64,000 nt of DNA from Clostridiales bacterium Firm_16 (lineage in GTDB: Bacteria; Bacillota; Clostridia; Saccharofermentanales; Saccharofermentanaceae). Made by a program: the position numbers and the translations under genes. The notes beneath the pieces were generated by a model. That model was given only the letters and a program-made list of their open reading frames with translations, made no database searches and was not told the origin of the DNA. This document shows positions 38,831 to 47,040 of this stretch, piece after piece; within the stretch, counting starts at the first letter, position 1; the number at the start of each line of letters is the position of its first letter. Where the stretch lies: NCBI GenBank assembly GCA_001604185.1, contig LVAV01000028.1, positions 1 through 64,000 on the forward strand. Reading direction: 5' to 3'.

Positions 38831-38861
38831 ACGCTCCTTTTATGTACAATAGAAGGAGCGT
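38831..38861 (+). promoter_or_regulatory. 9-bp inverted repeat over the probable -10 of the DUF4867 gene
   Basis: Perfect arms ACGCTCCTT (38831-38839) and AAGGAGCGT (38853-38861) flank 13 bases that contain TACAAT (38845-38850), a plausible -10. The right arm also carries AAGGAG, which is not the gene's own ribosome site (AAGGAGG at 38874). It may be an operator or an RNA hairpin in the leader. Confidence 0.45.
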
Positions 38862-38888
38862 AAATATTTTACCAAGGAGGATCAATCA

Positions 38889-39524
38889 ATGAAGATCTAT
38901 AGCGTTTTGGACAAAGAATTCGCACCTTATGGCAAGGTTTTGGAAGGTTACGATGTATCCGATCTTCTCAAGGCACTGGACGAGAAGACTCCTCTTCCGG
39001 AAGGCGTTGACTATGTAATGAGCTGCGCAGATCTGGAGTATACCAAGGCTTTCGGTCAGCTTCAGAATAATGCATACGGCGGAATGCCGATCCAGCTGGG
39101 CTACTGCAATGGCCACAACACCAAGCTTAACTGCCTGGAGTATCACCGTGACAGTGAGCTGAACATCGGATCTACCGACTTCATCCTGCTTCTTGCTAAG
39201 GCTGACGATATCGTAGACGGTAAGCTCGACACATCCAAGGTTATGGCTTTCAAGGCTGAGAAGGGTCAGGTTGTTGAAGTTTACGAGACATCCCTGCATT
39301 ATGCTCCGTGTTCTGCAAAGAAGGGCGAAGGCTTCAAGGTCGTTATCGTTCTGCCGAAGGGCACCAACGGCTCTGTTCCGGCTCTGACACCGATCAATGA
39401 AGAAGATAAGTGGATGACTGCCTGCAACAAGTGGCTCCTGGCTCATGAAGAATCTTCTGAAGCAAAGAGTGGCGCTTATGTCGGTCTGACAGGTGTGAAC
39501 ACAGATATTGCTGATCTCATCTGA
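38889..39524 (+). CDS. DUF4867-family protein (cupin-like, unknown function)
   Basis: The 211-aa product matches what I remember of DUF4867: the start MKIYSVLDKEFAPYGKVLEGYD, the segment GGMPIQLGYCNGHNTKLNCLEYHRDSE, and ETSLHYAPC followed by VVIVLPKGTN. The His/Glu spacing (GHN...LEYHRDSE) and the later LHYAP suggest a cupin-type metal site that may bind a sugar-like ligand. No signal peptide. It stands alone between metY and the FN3 family, with a ribosome site AAGGAGG and a strong terminator. The biochemical function is unknown. Confidence 0.85.
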   Translation: MKIYSVLDKEFAPYGKVLEGYDVSDLLKALDEKTPLPEGVDYVMSCADLEYTKAFGQLQNNAYGGMPIQLGYCNGHNTKLNCLEYHRDSELNIGSTDFILLLAKADDIVDGKLDTSKVMAFKAEKGQVVEVYETSLHYAPCSAKKGEGFKVVIVLPKGTNGSVPALTPINEEDKWMTACNKWLLAHEESSEAKSGAYVGLTGVNTDIADLI

Positions 39525-39547
39525 TCGCCTATTATTTTGCAAAAAAG

Positions 39548-39604
39548 AAACTTCCCGTTAGCATCATCGGATTTCATTCCGAGGACGCGACGGGAAGTTT
39601 TTTG
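39548..39604 (+). terminator. Intrinsic terminator after the DUF4867 gene
   Basis: An 11-bp stem (AAACTTCCCGT with ACGGGAAGTTT) encloses a smaller internal hairpin and is followed by T's. Confidence 0.8.
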
Positions 39605-39651
39605 TTAGCATATTTCCGAAAAATGTGGCGTCGGTTTTTTGAAATATGTCA

Positions 39652-39680
39652 TTGACAAAAAGAAAGAGGAAAAATATAAT
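39652..39680 (+). promoter_or_regulatory. Consensus promoter of FN3 gene 1
   Basis: Perfect TTGACA (39652-39657) and TATAAT (39675-39680) with 17-bp spacing. Transcription should start near 39687 and give a leader of about 108 bases. Confidence 0.8.
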
Positions 39681-39700
39681 AGCAAACGTTAAAAAAACAC

Positions 39701-39750
39701 AATTCACTATTTCGACAATTTAATAGATGGGGGGATCTTTTATTGGGAGA
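39701..39750 (+). promoter_or_regulatory. Conserved leader element shared with FN3 gene 3
   Basis: The block AATTCACTATTTCGA at 39701 and a run of six G's at 39729-39734 followed by ATCTTTTATTGGGA recur upstream of the gene at 47041. The 28-base spacing from block start to G-run is identical, and distances to the -10 and the start codon agree within one base. A short palindrome (TTGGACTA with TTAGTCCAA, near 39759-39775) lies between it and the ribosome site. Confidence 0.6.
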
Positions 39751-39794
39751 TGTGTGATTGGACTATTAGTCCAACAGTAAAGGAGGTCCTCTAA

Positions 39795-42056
39795 ATGAGA
39801 ATGAAGAAATGCTTGCTGGCGTCTGCATTAGGAATTGGTGCGGCAGTCAGTATTTTTTTGTCTGTTTTACCGAAACAGAACAACATGGTCAAGGCTGATT
39901 CGGCTGTCAAATCGGTTGAATTCGGCACGAATATTGCCGGTGTATATTATAACCGGCCTGAGGCAAGCGTAATCTATTATGGTATGGATGGAGATACTCC
40001 ACTAAAGTGGCGTCCGATCGGCTCTAATAACTTCGGCGTGGCAACTGCTGACGGGGCAATTACGCTTCTTGCAGAGAAAACGATTGGTAGTACCAAATTC
40101 TGCACGAACAATGGAAATGATTATGATGACTCCCTCCTGAAAATCAGAATGGATGAGATTCGTGATGACTGCCTTACACAGGTGGAAGAGAATGCAATCA
40201 GAACGCGCACACTTGCTGTGGAGGAACACATAGTAGGCGTACCTTATTCAGATGGTGTATCCGGTACTACGGTATACAATCAGTATCTCTGGCCTCTTTC
40301 TACATACGAGGCATTTAAGGTCAATTCTGAACTGTTAAAGTGTGATCAGACATATTGGCTTAGAACTCCAGGACATTTCGATTATGATGTGGCGATGGTA
40401 TATCCTGGCGGAGATTTTAATCCGACAGGTACGATTGGTTCTGCGAATAATTTTGGCATCCGTCCGGCCTGCATGCTCAATTACAGCAACATTGTTATGA
40501 TATCTGCTGCGACGAAGGGTAAACCGCAAACCGCCAAGGGCGAATTTGCTAAAATCCCTGATTATAATGGAAATGAATGGAAACTTACTATTCAAGACGC
40601 CAGAAGATTTGGTTTTTCAGCTGAAAGAACAACATCAGGTTCGGTTTCTGCTGGTCAGCTTGTAAGCATCAAGTTTTCCGGTGCGAAGCTTCTCACGAAT
40701 TCCGGTGATGAACGCGTTTCTGTTGTTTTACTTGATCCGACTAATGTGCCTGTGTATTACGGACGTCTTTCTGATCGTGAAGATCATGGTACGAATAGTA
40801 TTCGTATTCCTGTAGATCTTCAGAGCGGAAAGTATACTATGAGGGTTTTCTCCGAGATCAATTCCGGAAACAAGAAGACAGATTACATTTCTAATATCGT
40901 GAATATTCCGATCGTTGTTGATAATTCAAATGTTGAAGCCCCTGAGGCACCGCGTGGTCTTGTTGCGCAAGCGTCACAAACTTCCACTTCCTCAATTAGA
41001 CTGGCTTGGGATCCGAATTTCCAGTGCGCGGGTTACACGGTTTACCGTGCCACTTCAGCGAACGGTACCTACACGAATATCGGATCTGTTGACAGCTCGG
41101 TAACGAATAAAACTGCGGTAAATCTCGAGAGTGGAAAACAGTATTTCTTCAAGGTTCGTGCATATAATCTCGCGGACGGCCAGAAGGTATATAGTCCTTA
41201 TAGCAACGTTGCTTCTGCAGTAACGATCCTTGATGCGGTTACGGGTCTGAAAACGAAGGCAGATACGACTGGTTCAGTTGTTGTTTCCTGGAATGCCGTT
41301 GCTGGTGCAAGAGGTTATTCTGTTTACCGTAGTACGAGCATGAATGGAACTTATTCTCTAGCTGGAAATGTGACCACAACCAGTCGCAGATGCCCTGGAC
41401 TTACAAGCGGAAAACAATATTTCTTCAAGGTAGTTCCATATGTTGAGTATTCCGGTACGAAGTATTATGGAAAGGGTACCGTTGTAGCAGGCGTTCCGCA
41501 ATTAAAGGCTCCGCTGAATGTGTCTGCATCGCCGGCTTCGACCACCGCAGGCAAAGTTTCGTGGAATGCAGTTTCCGGCGCGACAGGGTATGTCGTTTAC
41601 CGTTCTACTTCTGAAAATGGTACATATACACGTCTTGAAACACTTTCCGCTACCAGCAGAATTTGTAGGGGACTTACATCCGGCACAAGGTATTATTTCA
41701 AAGTACGTGCCTATGTTGAATATAACGGTAAGAAGTATTACGGAAGAATGAGTGATCCGGTGAGCGTTGTGCCACCGTGCGCTGCTCCAAGTAATGTGAA
41801 GGTGGTGCGTAATTCCTCCACATCGGTAAAAGTATCCTGGGACCGCTCTGAGGGAGCAACTGCTTATATCGTGTATCGTGCAACGAGTCAGAACGGCACA
41901 TATACACGCCTTGGAACTGTTTCATCCCTGAACAGAGTCTGCTCAGGATTGACATCCGGCACAAAGTATTATTTCAAAGTCCGTGCCGTGACAACGATCG
42001 CCGGAACGGAGTATTACGGAATCACATCAGAACCGGTAAGCATCACGGTTCGATGA
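39795..42056 (+). CDS. Secreted DUF6273-like/fibronectin type III repeat protein 1
   Basis: The 753-aa protein has an N-terminal signal peptide (about 1-35, SIFLSVLP core, probable cleavage after a KAD-like site). A roughly 220-residue N-terminal domain follows, with YYGMDGDTPLKWRPIG, YWLRTPG and IRPACMLN, which resembles DUF6273, a domain of secreted clostridial proteins of unknown role. After a linking beta domain come four fibronectin type III repeats (about 380-753), the last three carrying the pattern Y-x-VYR-T/S-T/S...C-x-GLTSG...YFKV. No sortase motif or anchor is visible, so it is probably released or non-covalently bound. The ATG at 39795 has AGGAGG eight bases upstream. Confidence 0.82.
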   Translation: MRMKKCLLASALGIGAAVSIFLSVLPKQNNMVKADSAVKSVEFGTNIAGVYYNRPEASVIYYGMDGDTPLKWRPIGSNNFGVATADGAITLLAEKTIGSTKFCTNNGNDYDDSLLKIRMDEIRDDCLTQVEENAIRTRTLAVEEHIVGVPYSDGVSGTTVYNQYLWPLSTYEAFKVNSELLKCDQTYWLRTPGHFDYDVAMVYPGGDFNPTGTIGSANNFGIRPACMLNYSNIVMISAATKGKPQTAKGEFAKIPDYNGNEWKLTIQDARRFGFSAERTTSGSVSAGQLVSIKFSGAKLLTNSGDERVSVVLLDPTNVPVYYGRLSDREDHGTNSIRIPVDLQSGKYTMRVFSEINSGNKKTDYISNIVNIPIVVDNSNVEAPEAPRGLVAQASQTSTSSIRLAWDPNFQCAGYTVYRATSANGTYTNIGSVDSSVTNKTAVNLESGKQYFFKVRAYNLADGQKVYSPYSNVASAVTILDAVTGLKTKADTTGSVVVSWNAVAGARGYSVYRSTSMNGTYSLAGNVTTTSRRCPGLTSGKQYFFKVVPYVEYSGTKYYGKGTVVAGVPQLKAPLNVSASPASTTAGKVSWNAVSGATGYVVYRSTSENGTYTRLETLSATSRICRGLTSGTRYYFKVRAYVEYNGKKYYGRMSDPVSVVPPCAAPSNVKVVRNSSTSVKVSWDRSEGATAYIVYRATSQNGTYTRLGTVSSLNRVCSGLTSGTKYYFKVRAVTTIAGTEYYGITSEPVSITVR

Positions 42057-42085
42057 TCTGACATAGATCCATCTGATTTATTCAC

Positions 42086-42122
42086 CGCCTCGGGCAGTAA
42101 TGACTGCCTGAGGCGTTTTTTA
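42086..42122 (+). terminator. Intrinsic terminator after FN3 gene 1
   Basis: A 13-bp stem with one G-T pair (CGCCTCGGGCAGT with ACTGCCTGAGGCG, loop AATG) is followed by a T-run. Confidence 0.9.
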
Positions 42123-42156
42123 GCTTTTTTCGAATCTGCAATGATCGTTAATATGA

Positions 42157-42184
42157 TAAAGAAAACCCACCCGTTAGGGTGGGT
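42157..42184 (-). terminator. Intrinsic terminator of lysC
   Basis: Read on the minus strand, an 8-bp stem (ACCCACCC with GGGTGGGT, loop of four) is followed by TTTTC. It lies about 35 bases past the lysC stop, which ends at 42219. Confidence 0.8.
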
Positions 42185-42218
42185 CGATTGCGTTTATGTA
42201 TTGTTACTGGAAAAAGTA

Positions 42219-43568
42219 TCAGCTGAAGAACTCTTTATAAAGGGTTCTTACAGCATAGGAGCAATATTCTTCTCTCACACCAAACATAACGGAGATCTCG
42301 GAAGCGCCCTGGTTGATCAGTTCGAGGTTGATACCGGCTTTACTTAAAGCAGTGGCAGCACGGGCCGTAGTACCGACAGTGTTCGCCATAGCTTCACCGA
42401 CGATCATTACGATAGCCAGATCACGGTTAACGGATACATTGTCAACATTGAGTTCCAGACTGATACGCTGGATGATACGGCGCTCTTTCTCCGGTGTGAA
42501 GTCAGAAGAGCGAAGGATGATCGAGATCGAGTCGATTCCAGAAGGCATGTGCTCGATGGAAATTCCCTCGTCAGCAATAATGGAGAGTACTTTCACAACA
42601 AATCCGACTTCACGGTTCATGAGATACTTGCTGATATTCATGGCGCAGAAGCCTTTCTCACCGGCAATACCGGTCACAAGAGAATCGTAGTGTGTACGCT
42701 TGGCAACGATCATGGTACCCTTGCTGGAAGGATTGTTTGTGTTACGGATGTTTACCGGAATGCCGCGAACGAATGCAGGATAGAGAGCTTCTTCGTGGAG
42801 AACGGAGAAACCGGCATAAGCAAGCTCACGCATTTCGTCGTAGGTGATCTCCGTTACCGGGAACGGATCCTTTACCAGATTTGGGTTAACTGCATACACA
42901 TTATCAACGTCTGTCCAGTTCTCATAAACGGATGCGTGGAGTGCTGCAGCAAGGATGGCACCGGTGATATCCGAGCCACCACGAGAGAATGTGATGATCT
43001 CGCCTTCCTTGGAATAACCGAAGAATCCTGGGAATACGCAGATTTCACGGAGATGAGACAGTTCAGCAAGATTGTCGTAGGATTCCGGAAGGATCTTTAC
43101 GTGACCGCCGACCTCTGTTTCCAGAAGGAGTCCGGCAACCTTCGGATTGCAGTAGGTCGCTTTGAAGCCGATCTTATTCAGATAGGTGGCTACCAGACGT
43201 GCACAGCTGTCTTCGCCCAATGCCTTGGTGGCATCCATGAATCGGGAAGCATCCTTGACCGGCTGTGATACGGATTCTGTAATGGTTTCCTTGATCGAAT
43301 CCATGACCTCGAGAATGTCCAATTCCTCACAGATAGAAGAGAAGCGATTCAATACAGCTTCCAGCTCCTGGTTACCGGGCTGTCCGCTGATCTTGGCATT
43401 TGCTAATGCGATCAGAAGATCCGTGACCTTGATATCGGAAGAGTTTCTCTTACCGGGAGCGGAAACAACGATCACACGTCTTTCCGGATCGGATGTAAGG
43501 ATTTCGCAGACCTTCTTGATTTGCGTGGCGTCTGCAAGGGAAGAACCACCGAATTTTGTTACCTTCAT
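42219..43568 (-). CDS. lysC: Aspartate kinase
   Basis: Phosphorylates aspartate, opening the lysine/threonine/methionine pathway. The 449 aa fit the single-chain class with two C-terminal ACT domains. The N-terminus has the kinase signature VTKFGGSSLAD and later FSRGGSDITGAILAAAL and WTDVDNVYAVNP; ACT regions lie at about 300-445, where lysine or threonine would bind for feedback control. dapA and dapB are 13 kb away, so the pathway is scattered. The short leader (about 40 bases) has no lysine riboswitch. The ATG at 43568 is preceded by an AGGAGG-like site on the minus strand. Confidence 0.94.
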   Translation of the reverse strand: MKVTKFGGSSLADATQIKKVCEILTSDPERRVIVVSAPGKRNSSDIKVTDLLIALANAKISGQPGNQELEAVLNRFSSICEELDILEVMDSIKETITESVSQPVKDASRFMDATKALGEDSCARLVATYLNKIGFKATYCNPKVAGLLLETEVGGHVKILPESYDNLAELSHLREICVFPGFFGYSKEGEIITFSRGGSDITGAILAAALHASVYENWTDVDNVYAVNPNLVKDPFPVTEITYDEMRELAYAGFSVLHEEALYPAFVRGIPVNIRNTNNPSSKGTMIVAKRTHYDSLVTGIAGEKGFCAMNISKYLMNREVGFVVKVLSIIADEGISIEHMPSGIDSISIILRSSDFTPEKERRIIQRISLELNVDNVSVNRDLAIVMIVGEAMANTVGTTARAATALSKAGINLELINQGASEISVMFGVREEYCSYAVRTLYKEFFS

Positions 43569-43618
43569 ATTTATTTCAGGAGATTTCCTGATCCTCCTAT
43601 TAATATCTTCAAGTAGCC

Positions 43619-43648
43619 ATTATATAGTTATATTAGTGTTTTTCGCAA
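43619..43648 (-). promoter_or_regulatory. Promoter of lysC
   Basis: On the minus strand, TTGCGA (43643-43648) and TATAAT (43619-43624) are 18 bp apart, placing the transcription start near 43612. Confidence 0.55.
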
Positions 43649-43677
43649 GTAAATACCGAATACTTGCGGTTTTTTTT
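43644..43677 (+). terminator. Terminator-like hairpin in the divergent lysC/yqeG region
   Basis: An 8-bp stem (CGCAAGTA with TACTTGCG) followed by eight T's on the plus strand looks like an intrinsic terminator, yet no plus-strand gene ends here. It lies about 60 bases before yqeG and overlaps the lysC -35. It could be a yqeG attenuator or block antisense transcription. Confidence 0.5.
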
Positions 43678-43734
43678 GATGATTGGTATGCTACATACAT
43701 TATTATTCGACATAAAAGAGAAGGAAGAGTCGGC

Positions 43735-44226
43735 ATGGGTAACATTTTCCGCCCTGATATGGTGGCGAAAAAGGTAAGTGACATCGATTTTGAAGCTTTG
43801 GCAGAGAAGGGCTTCCGATATATCATGCTCGATTTTGACAATACCATTGCACCGGATCATCATAAAGAACCGGTGCCTTATTCCTACGACATGGTGGAGA
43901 GGATGCAGAATGCCGGTTTCTCCCTTTGTCTCGTTTCCAATGCCAAGTCAGAACGATCCAAGAAGATTGCCGAAATGCTGAAGATCCCTTGCATTTCCTA
44001 TGCACACAAACCTAATCCTTCAGGAGTTCTTAAAGCGATGGAATTGATCGGAGCGCAGAAGAATAAAACGATCATGCTTGGAGACCAGATATTCACAGAT
44101 GTAGCGGCCGGTAATCGGGCCGGTGTTTACACGATCTTGGTGGACCGCTACACGAAGAAAGAGGTATTCTACGTTGTTCTGAAACGTTTCCCGGAGTGGA
44201 TCATCCGGAAAATCTGTCGTTTCTAA
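43735..44226 (+). CDS. yqeG: YqeG-family HAD phosphatase
   Basis: The 163-aa HAD-superfamily (IIIA) protein has motif I LDFDNTI, motif II region VSNAKSE, the conserved HKPNPSG and motif III MLGDQIFTDVAAGNRAGVYTILVD. Homologues in Firmicutes usually sit with yqeH and aroE; mitochondrial relatives dephosphorylate phosphatidylglycerophosphate, so a PGP phosphatase role is possible but not shown. The ATG at 43735 has AAGGAAG upstream. The open frame continues far upstream into lysC antisense DNA but without a start site or homology. Confidence 0.9.
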   Translation: MGNIFRPDMVAKKVSDIDFEALAEKGFRYIMLDFDNTIAPDHHKEPVPYSYDMVERMQNAGFSLCLVSNAKSERSKKIAEMLKIPCISYAHKPNPSGVLKAMELIGAQKNKTIMLGDQIFTDVAAGNRAGVYTILVDRYTKKEVFYVVLKRFPEWIIRKICRF

Positions 44227-44269
44227 ACTATCAACTGACTGTAATTTATGTGCCTGACAACTTTCCCTG

Positions 44270-44298
44270 TTGCTCTTTGCTCACGTAGCAGATAAAAT
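44270..44298 (+). promoter_or_regulatory. Possible promoter of FN3 gene 2
   Basis: TTGCTC (44270-44275) and TAAAAT (44293-44298) are 17 bp apart. The leader to 44396 lacks the conserved element seen before FN3 genes 1 and 3. Confidence 0.35.
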
Positions 44299-44395
44299 GT
44301 AACTGGGTTAGGTTGAGTAGTTTTCTCTTTCTTTTGCAATATATCGCTTTTGGGGAATATCCCTGTGCTTTTTGTTTTCTTGGAGGATTGATCAG

Positions 44396-46816
44396 ATGTT
44401 AACGAATGTGAGATCGATGATTTCGAAATTGGTATTGGGTCTTCTTGCTATAACGGTCAGTTTTCCGTTGATATCCGGCATTCACGGATCCGAAGGGATT
44501 CGCGCGGAGAATGATCGTACGACGAAGACTTCTAGTAATACGCGTTTAGGTGTGGATCAGATCTCGAATCCCAAGATCCCGAGCTCGGCTGATGATGTAT
44601 GGAATGGAAGTTATGTGTATTATGGCACGTATAAAACCGGTAGGAATATTGATTGTATTCCGATGAAATTCAGAGTGCTGAATAAAGAAGGAACATCTCC
44701 ATACGGTGGTCTGTTCCTCGATAGTGACGCTGCGCTTTTCGTAAAAGATTTTTATAAAGACAATGGTGAAAGTGCTTGGTATTATTGTGCTTTGAACAAA
44801 CTTCTTAATGGTGATAAATACTATGGAAGTGATGAGATATTTACTGAGAGAGAAAGAAAAACAATTTTAACGCAGAACGTTCCCGGACACGATTTGGCCC
44901 ATATCGACGAATTTGCTATGGGCTGGTTCAAGAAATTTATCTCCTTGACGAATCAAGAGAAAATATTTGTTTTAGATGCTGAGGATATATTAAATTCCAG
45001 TTACGGGTATTGGCCGTACGTCGGTTTTGATGGAGCGGAACATGAAACGGTAAAGAATCGTATGAAAGTGACAATTGGTAGTACCGCCTATAATACCTAT
45101 TGGTTACGATCTGCATTTGGACCATTTAAGAATCAATTAGCAGGAATAGTAAGTAAACATGGCTATCTGGATGGTGAAAACATAGATAATAAAGAAGGTG
45201 TAGCCCCTGCCTTTAGTGTTAAGCTTTCTTCAATACTCTTTTCAACGGCAATCAAGGGGAATTATGGATCTTTGGGGACAGAGTATAAGTTGACTTTGAT
45301 TGAACCTTCATTTAGTGTTTCTCTTACTTCCGGTAAAAAAACCAGCATTTCGGGCAGGACGGTTTCTATTCCGTATACTGCTTCTTTCGAAACTAATGAA
45401 TCAGATCAATTATCAGTTATGATCCTTGATAAACCATATGCTGAAAATAACGCGAACAAATCAAATATTCTGTATTATGGTACACTCTCGTCTTCTATAT
45501 CTAAAACAGGTACGGCAACATTTGACGTTCCCTCGAATTTCAACTTGTCTAAATGGGGAAGGAATTATTATGTTTACTTTTTCGCAGAACGGTATGGAAC
45601 TTCGAAATATGATTATGTGAATGTTGATCAGCTTTCTGATTATGCCGGTACTCCTATTTTATTAGAACGACCGAGTGACTATGTGACGACTATTATATTG
45701 CCTAGTGATTATTCATATGTAGATCTAAACCAGCGGCAATGCGATGCACTTGTTTGTCTCATGACAAGTAATATGGTCGGATGTTATATCAATGATAAAT
45801 CTATATTGATCGATGTGGATAAGGATGGAGTCTACGATTTCAGCGTTGTAAATACTTCGAGCGTACCTGCTCCGGCTGTGAGGATCATCAACAGTCCAAT
45901 ATGCGGAACGTACTCGTTTGATGTGTCAAATTGCGCAGGCTCGTATCTTCATGAGGTGAAGATTATATTAAATAAACCTAAGCCGCCGGCGCCGACGGGG
46001 CTGAAGGGATCTGCGGATACTTCAACAAGTGTAAAACATACCTGGGAAAAAGCATCTTATGCAGATGAATATGAAGTGTACAGGTCTACTTCTATTGATG
46101 GAACATATTCGAAATTGGGGACAGTTACAGAAACAAACCGGCGCTGTCCTGGACTAACGTCCGGAACGAAGTACTATTTCAAGGTTCGTTCAGTCATGTA
46201 TATTAATTCGGTCAAGTATTATGGTGATTTTACTTCCCCGATCAGTGTGGTTCCGCCATTCCCGGCGCCAAGTGGAGTGAAGGCGACTTCGTCTTCAAAT
46301 ACGGCCGTAACCGTTTCCTGGAATGCGGTGAAGGGTGCGACAGGATATGTGGTCTATCGTTCGACGTCTGAGAATGGTACATACACGCGTCTGGGGACGG
46401 TGACGGGCACAAGCAGAAAGTGCACCGGATTAACGAGTGGAAAGAAATATTACTTTAAGGTTCGTGCGATCGTTACATATGACGGAACCACATATTATGG
46501 AAAGTATAGTTCGCCGGTATCGGCGATTCCGCCACTTCCAAAACCTGATTATATCAATGTTATCCCCGGAGCGACGTCGACGTCAGCCTTGGTTTACTGG
46601 AATGAAGTGAAGGGAGCAACCGGATATGTGGTCTATCGTTCTACTTCAGAAAATGGAGATTATACCCGCCTTGGGACAGTAAAGACTACGGATCGTACGT
46701 GTACGGGATTGAAGAAAGGGCAGACATATTATTTCAAGGTTCGTGCGATCAATGTTGTAGATGGAAAGACTTGTTATGGTTCCTACACAGCTCCGAAAAA
46801 GTACACGGTGAAATAA
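44396..46816 (+). CDS. Secreted DUF6273-like/fibronectin type III repeat protein 2
   Basis: The 806-aa protein has a signal peptide (about 1-40, LVLGLLAITVSFPLISG core). A DUF6273-like N-terminal domain (about 50-285) follows, with VYYGTYKTG, MKFRVLNKEG, YWLRSAFG and VAPAFSVKLSS. A middle region (about 300-530) of beta-type sequence may form extra Ig-like domains. Three fibronectin type III repeats close it (about 530-806), each with VYRSTS, one conserved Cys before GLTSG/GLKKG, and YYFKVR. Base composition in the N-terminal half is more AT-rich than in the FN3 part. The ATG at 44396 has TGGAGGA upstream. Confidence 0.82.
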   Translation: MLTNVRSMISKLVLGLLAITVSFPLISGIHGSEGIRAENDRTTKTSSNTRLGVDQISNPKIPSSADDVWNGSYVYYGTYKTGRNIDCIPMKFRVLNKEGTSPYGGLFLDSDAALFVKDFYKDNGESAWYYCALNKLLNGDKYYGSDEIFTERERKTILTQNVPGHDLAHIDEFAMGWFKKFISLTNQEKIFVLDAEDILNSSYGYWPYVGFDGAEHETVKNRMKVTIGSTAYNTYWLRSAFGPFKNQLAGIVSKHGYLDGENIDNKEGVAPAFSVKLSSILFSTAIKGNYGSLGTEYKLTLIEPSFSVSLTSGKKTSISGRTVSIPYTASFETNESDQLSVMILDKPYAENNANKSNILYYGTLSSSISKTGTATFDVPSNFNLSKWGRNYYVYFFAERYGTSKYDYVNVDQLSDYAGTPILLERPSDYVTTIILPSDYSYVDLNQRQCDALVCLMTSNMVGCYINDKSILIDVDKDGVYDFSVVNTSSVPAPAVRIINSPICGTYSFDVSNCAGSYLHEVKIILNKPKPPAPTGLKGSADTSTSVKHTWEKASYADEYEVYRSTSIDGTYSKLGTVTETNRRCPGLTSGTKYYFKVRSVMYINSVKYYGDFTSPISVVPPFPAPSGVKATSSSNTAVTVSWNAVKGATGYVVYRSTSENGTYTRLGTVTGTSRKCTGLTSGKKYYFKVRAIVTYDGTTYYGKYSSPVSAIPPLPKPDYINVIPGATSTSALVYWNEVKGATGYVVYRSTSENGDYTRLGTVKTTDRTCTGLKKGQTYYFKVRAINVVDGKTCYGSYTAPKKYTVK

Positions 46817-46848
46817 TAAGCAAGTATCTCATTTGAAAAACAGAGAAA

Positions 46849-46883
46849 AACGCCTGGGTATTAAACGTCCAAGCGTTTTTTTA
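46849..46883 (+). terminator. Intrinsic terminator after FN3 gene 2
   Basis: A 9-bp stem with one mismatch (AACGCCTGG with CCAAGCGTT) is followed by a run of T's. Confidence 0.75.
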
Positions 46884-46897
46884 TGCGGTAAAAAGAA

Positions 46898-46926
46898 TTG
46901 ACAAGTATTTTGACAGAAAATATACT
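46898..46926 (+). promoter_or_regulatory. Promoter of FN3 gene 3
   Basis: TTGACA (46898-46903) and TATACT (46921-46926) are 17 bp apart. A second TTGACA at 46910 is too close to the -10 to serve. Confidence 0.75.
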
Positions 46927-46947
46927 GATACCATTGAAAGAATGGAA

Positions 46948-46998
46948 AATTCGCTATTTCGAAATACTAGAGATCGGGGGGTCTGTTATCGGAAAAAA
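46948..46998 (+). promoter_or_regulatory. Conserved leader element shared with FN3 gene 1
   Basis: AATTCGCTATTTCGA begins at 46948 and a G6 run at 46976-46981 is followed by TCTGTTATCGGA. Relative to the -10 and to the start codon it sits at the same distances, within one base, as the element at 39701. Confidence 0.6.
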
Positions 46999-47040
46999 GT
47001 GAAAAGAGACGAACTGTCTGCAATTTGAGGAGGTCCTGTG

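Noticed and set aside
43186..43734. N-terminal extension of the YqeG reading frame
   Set aside because: It runs antisense through lysC. The family start and a good ribosome site are at 43735.
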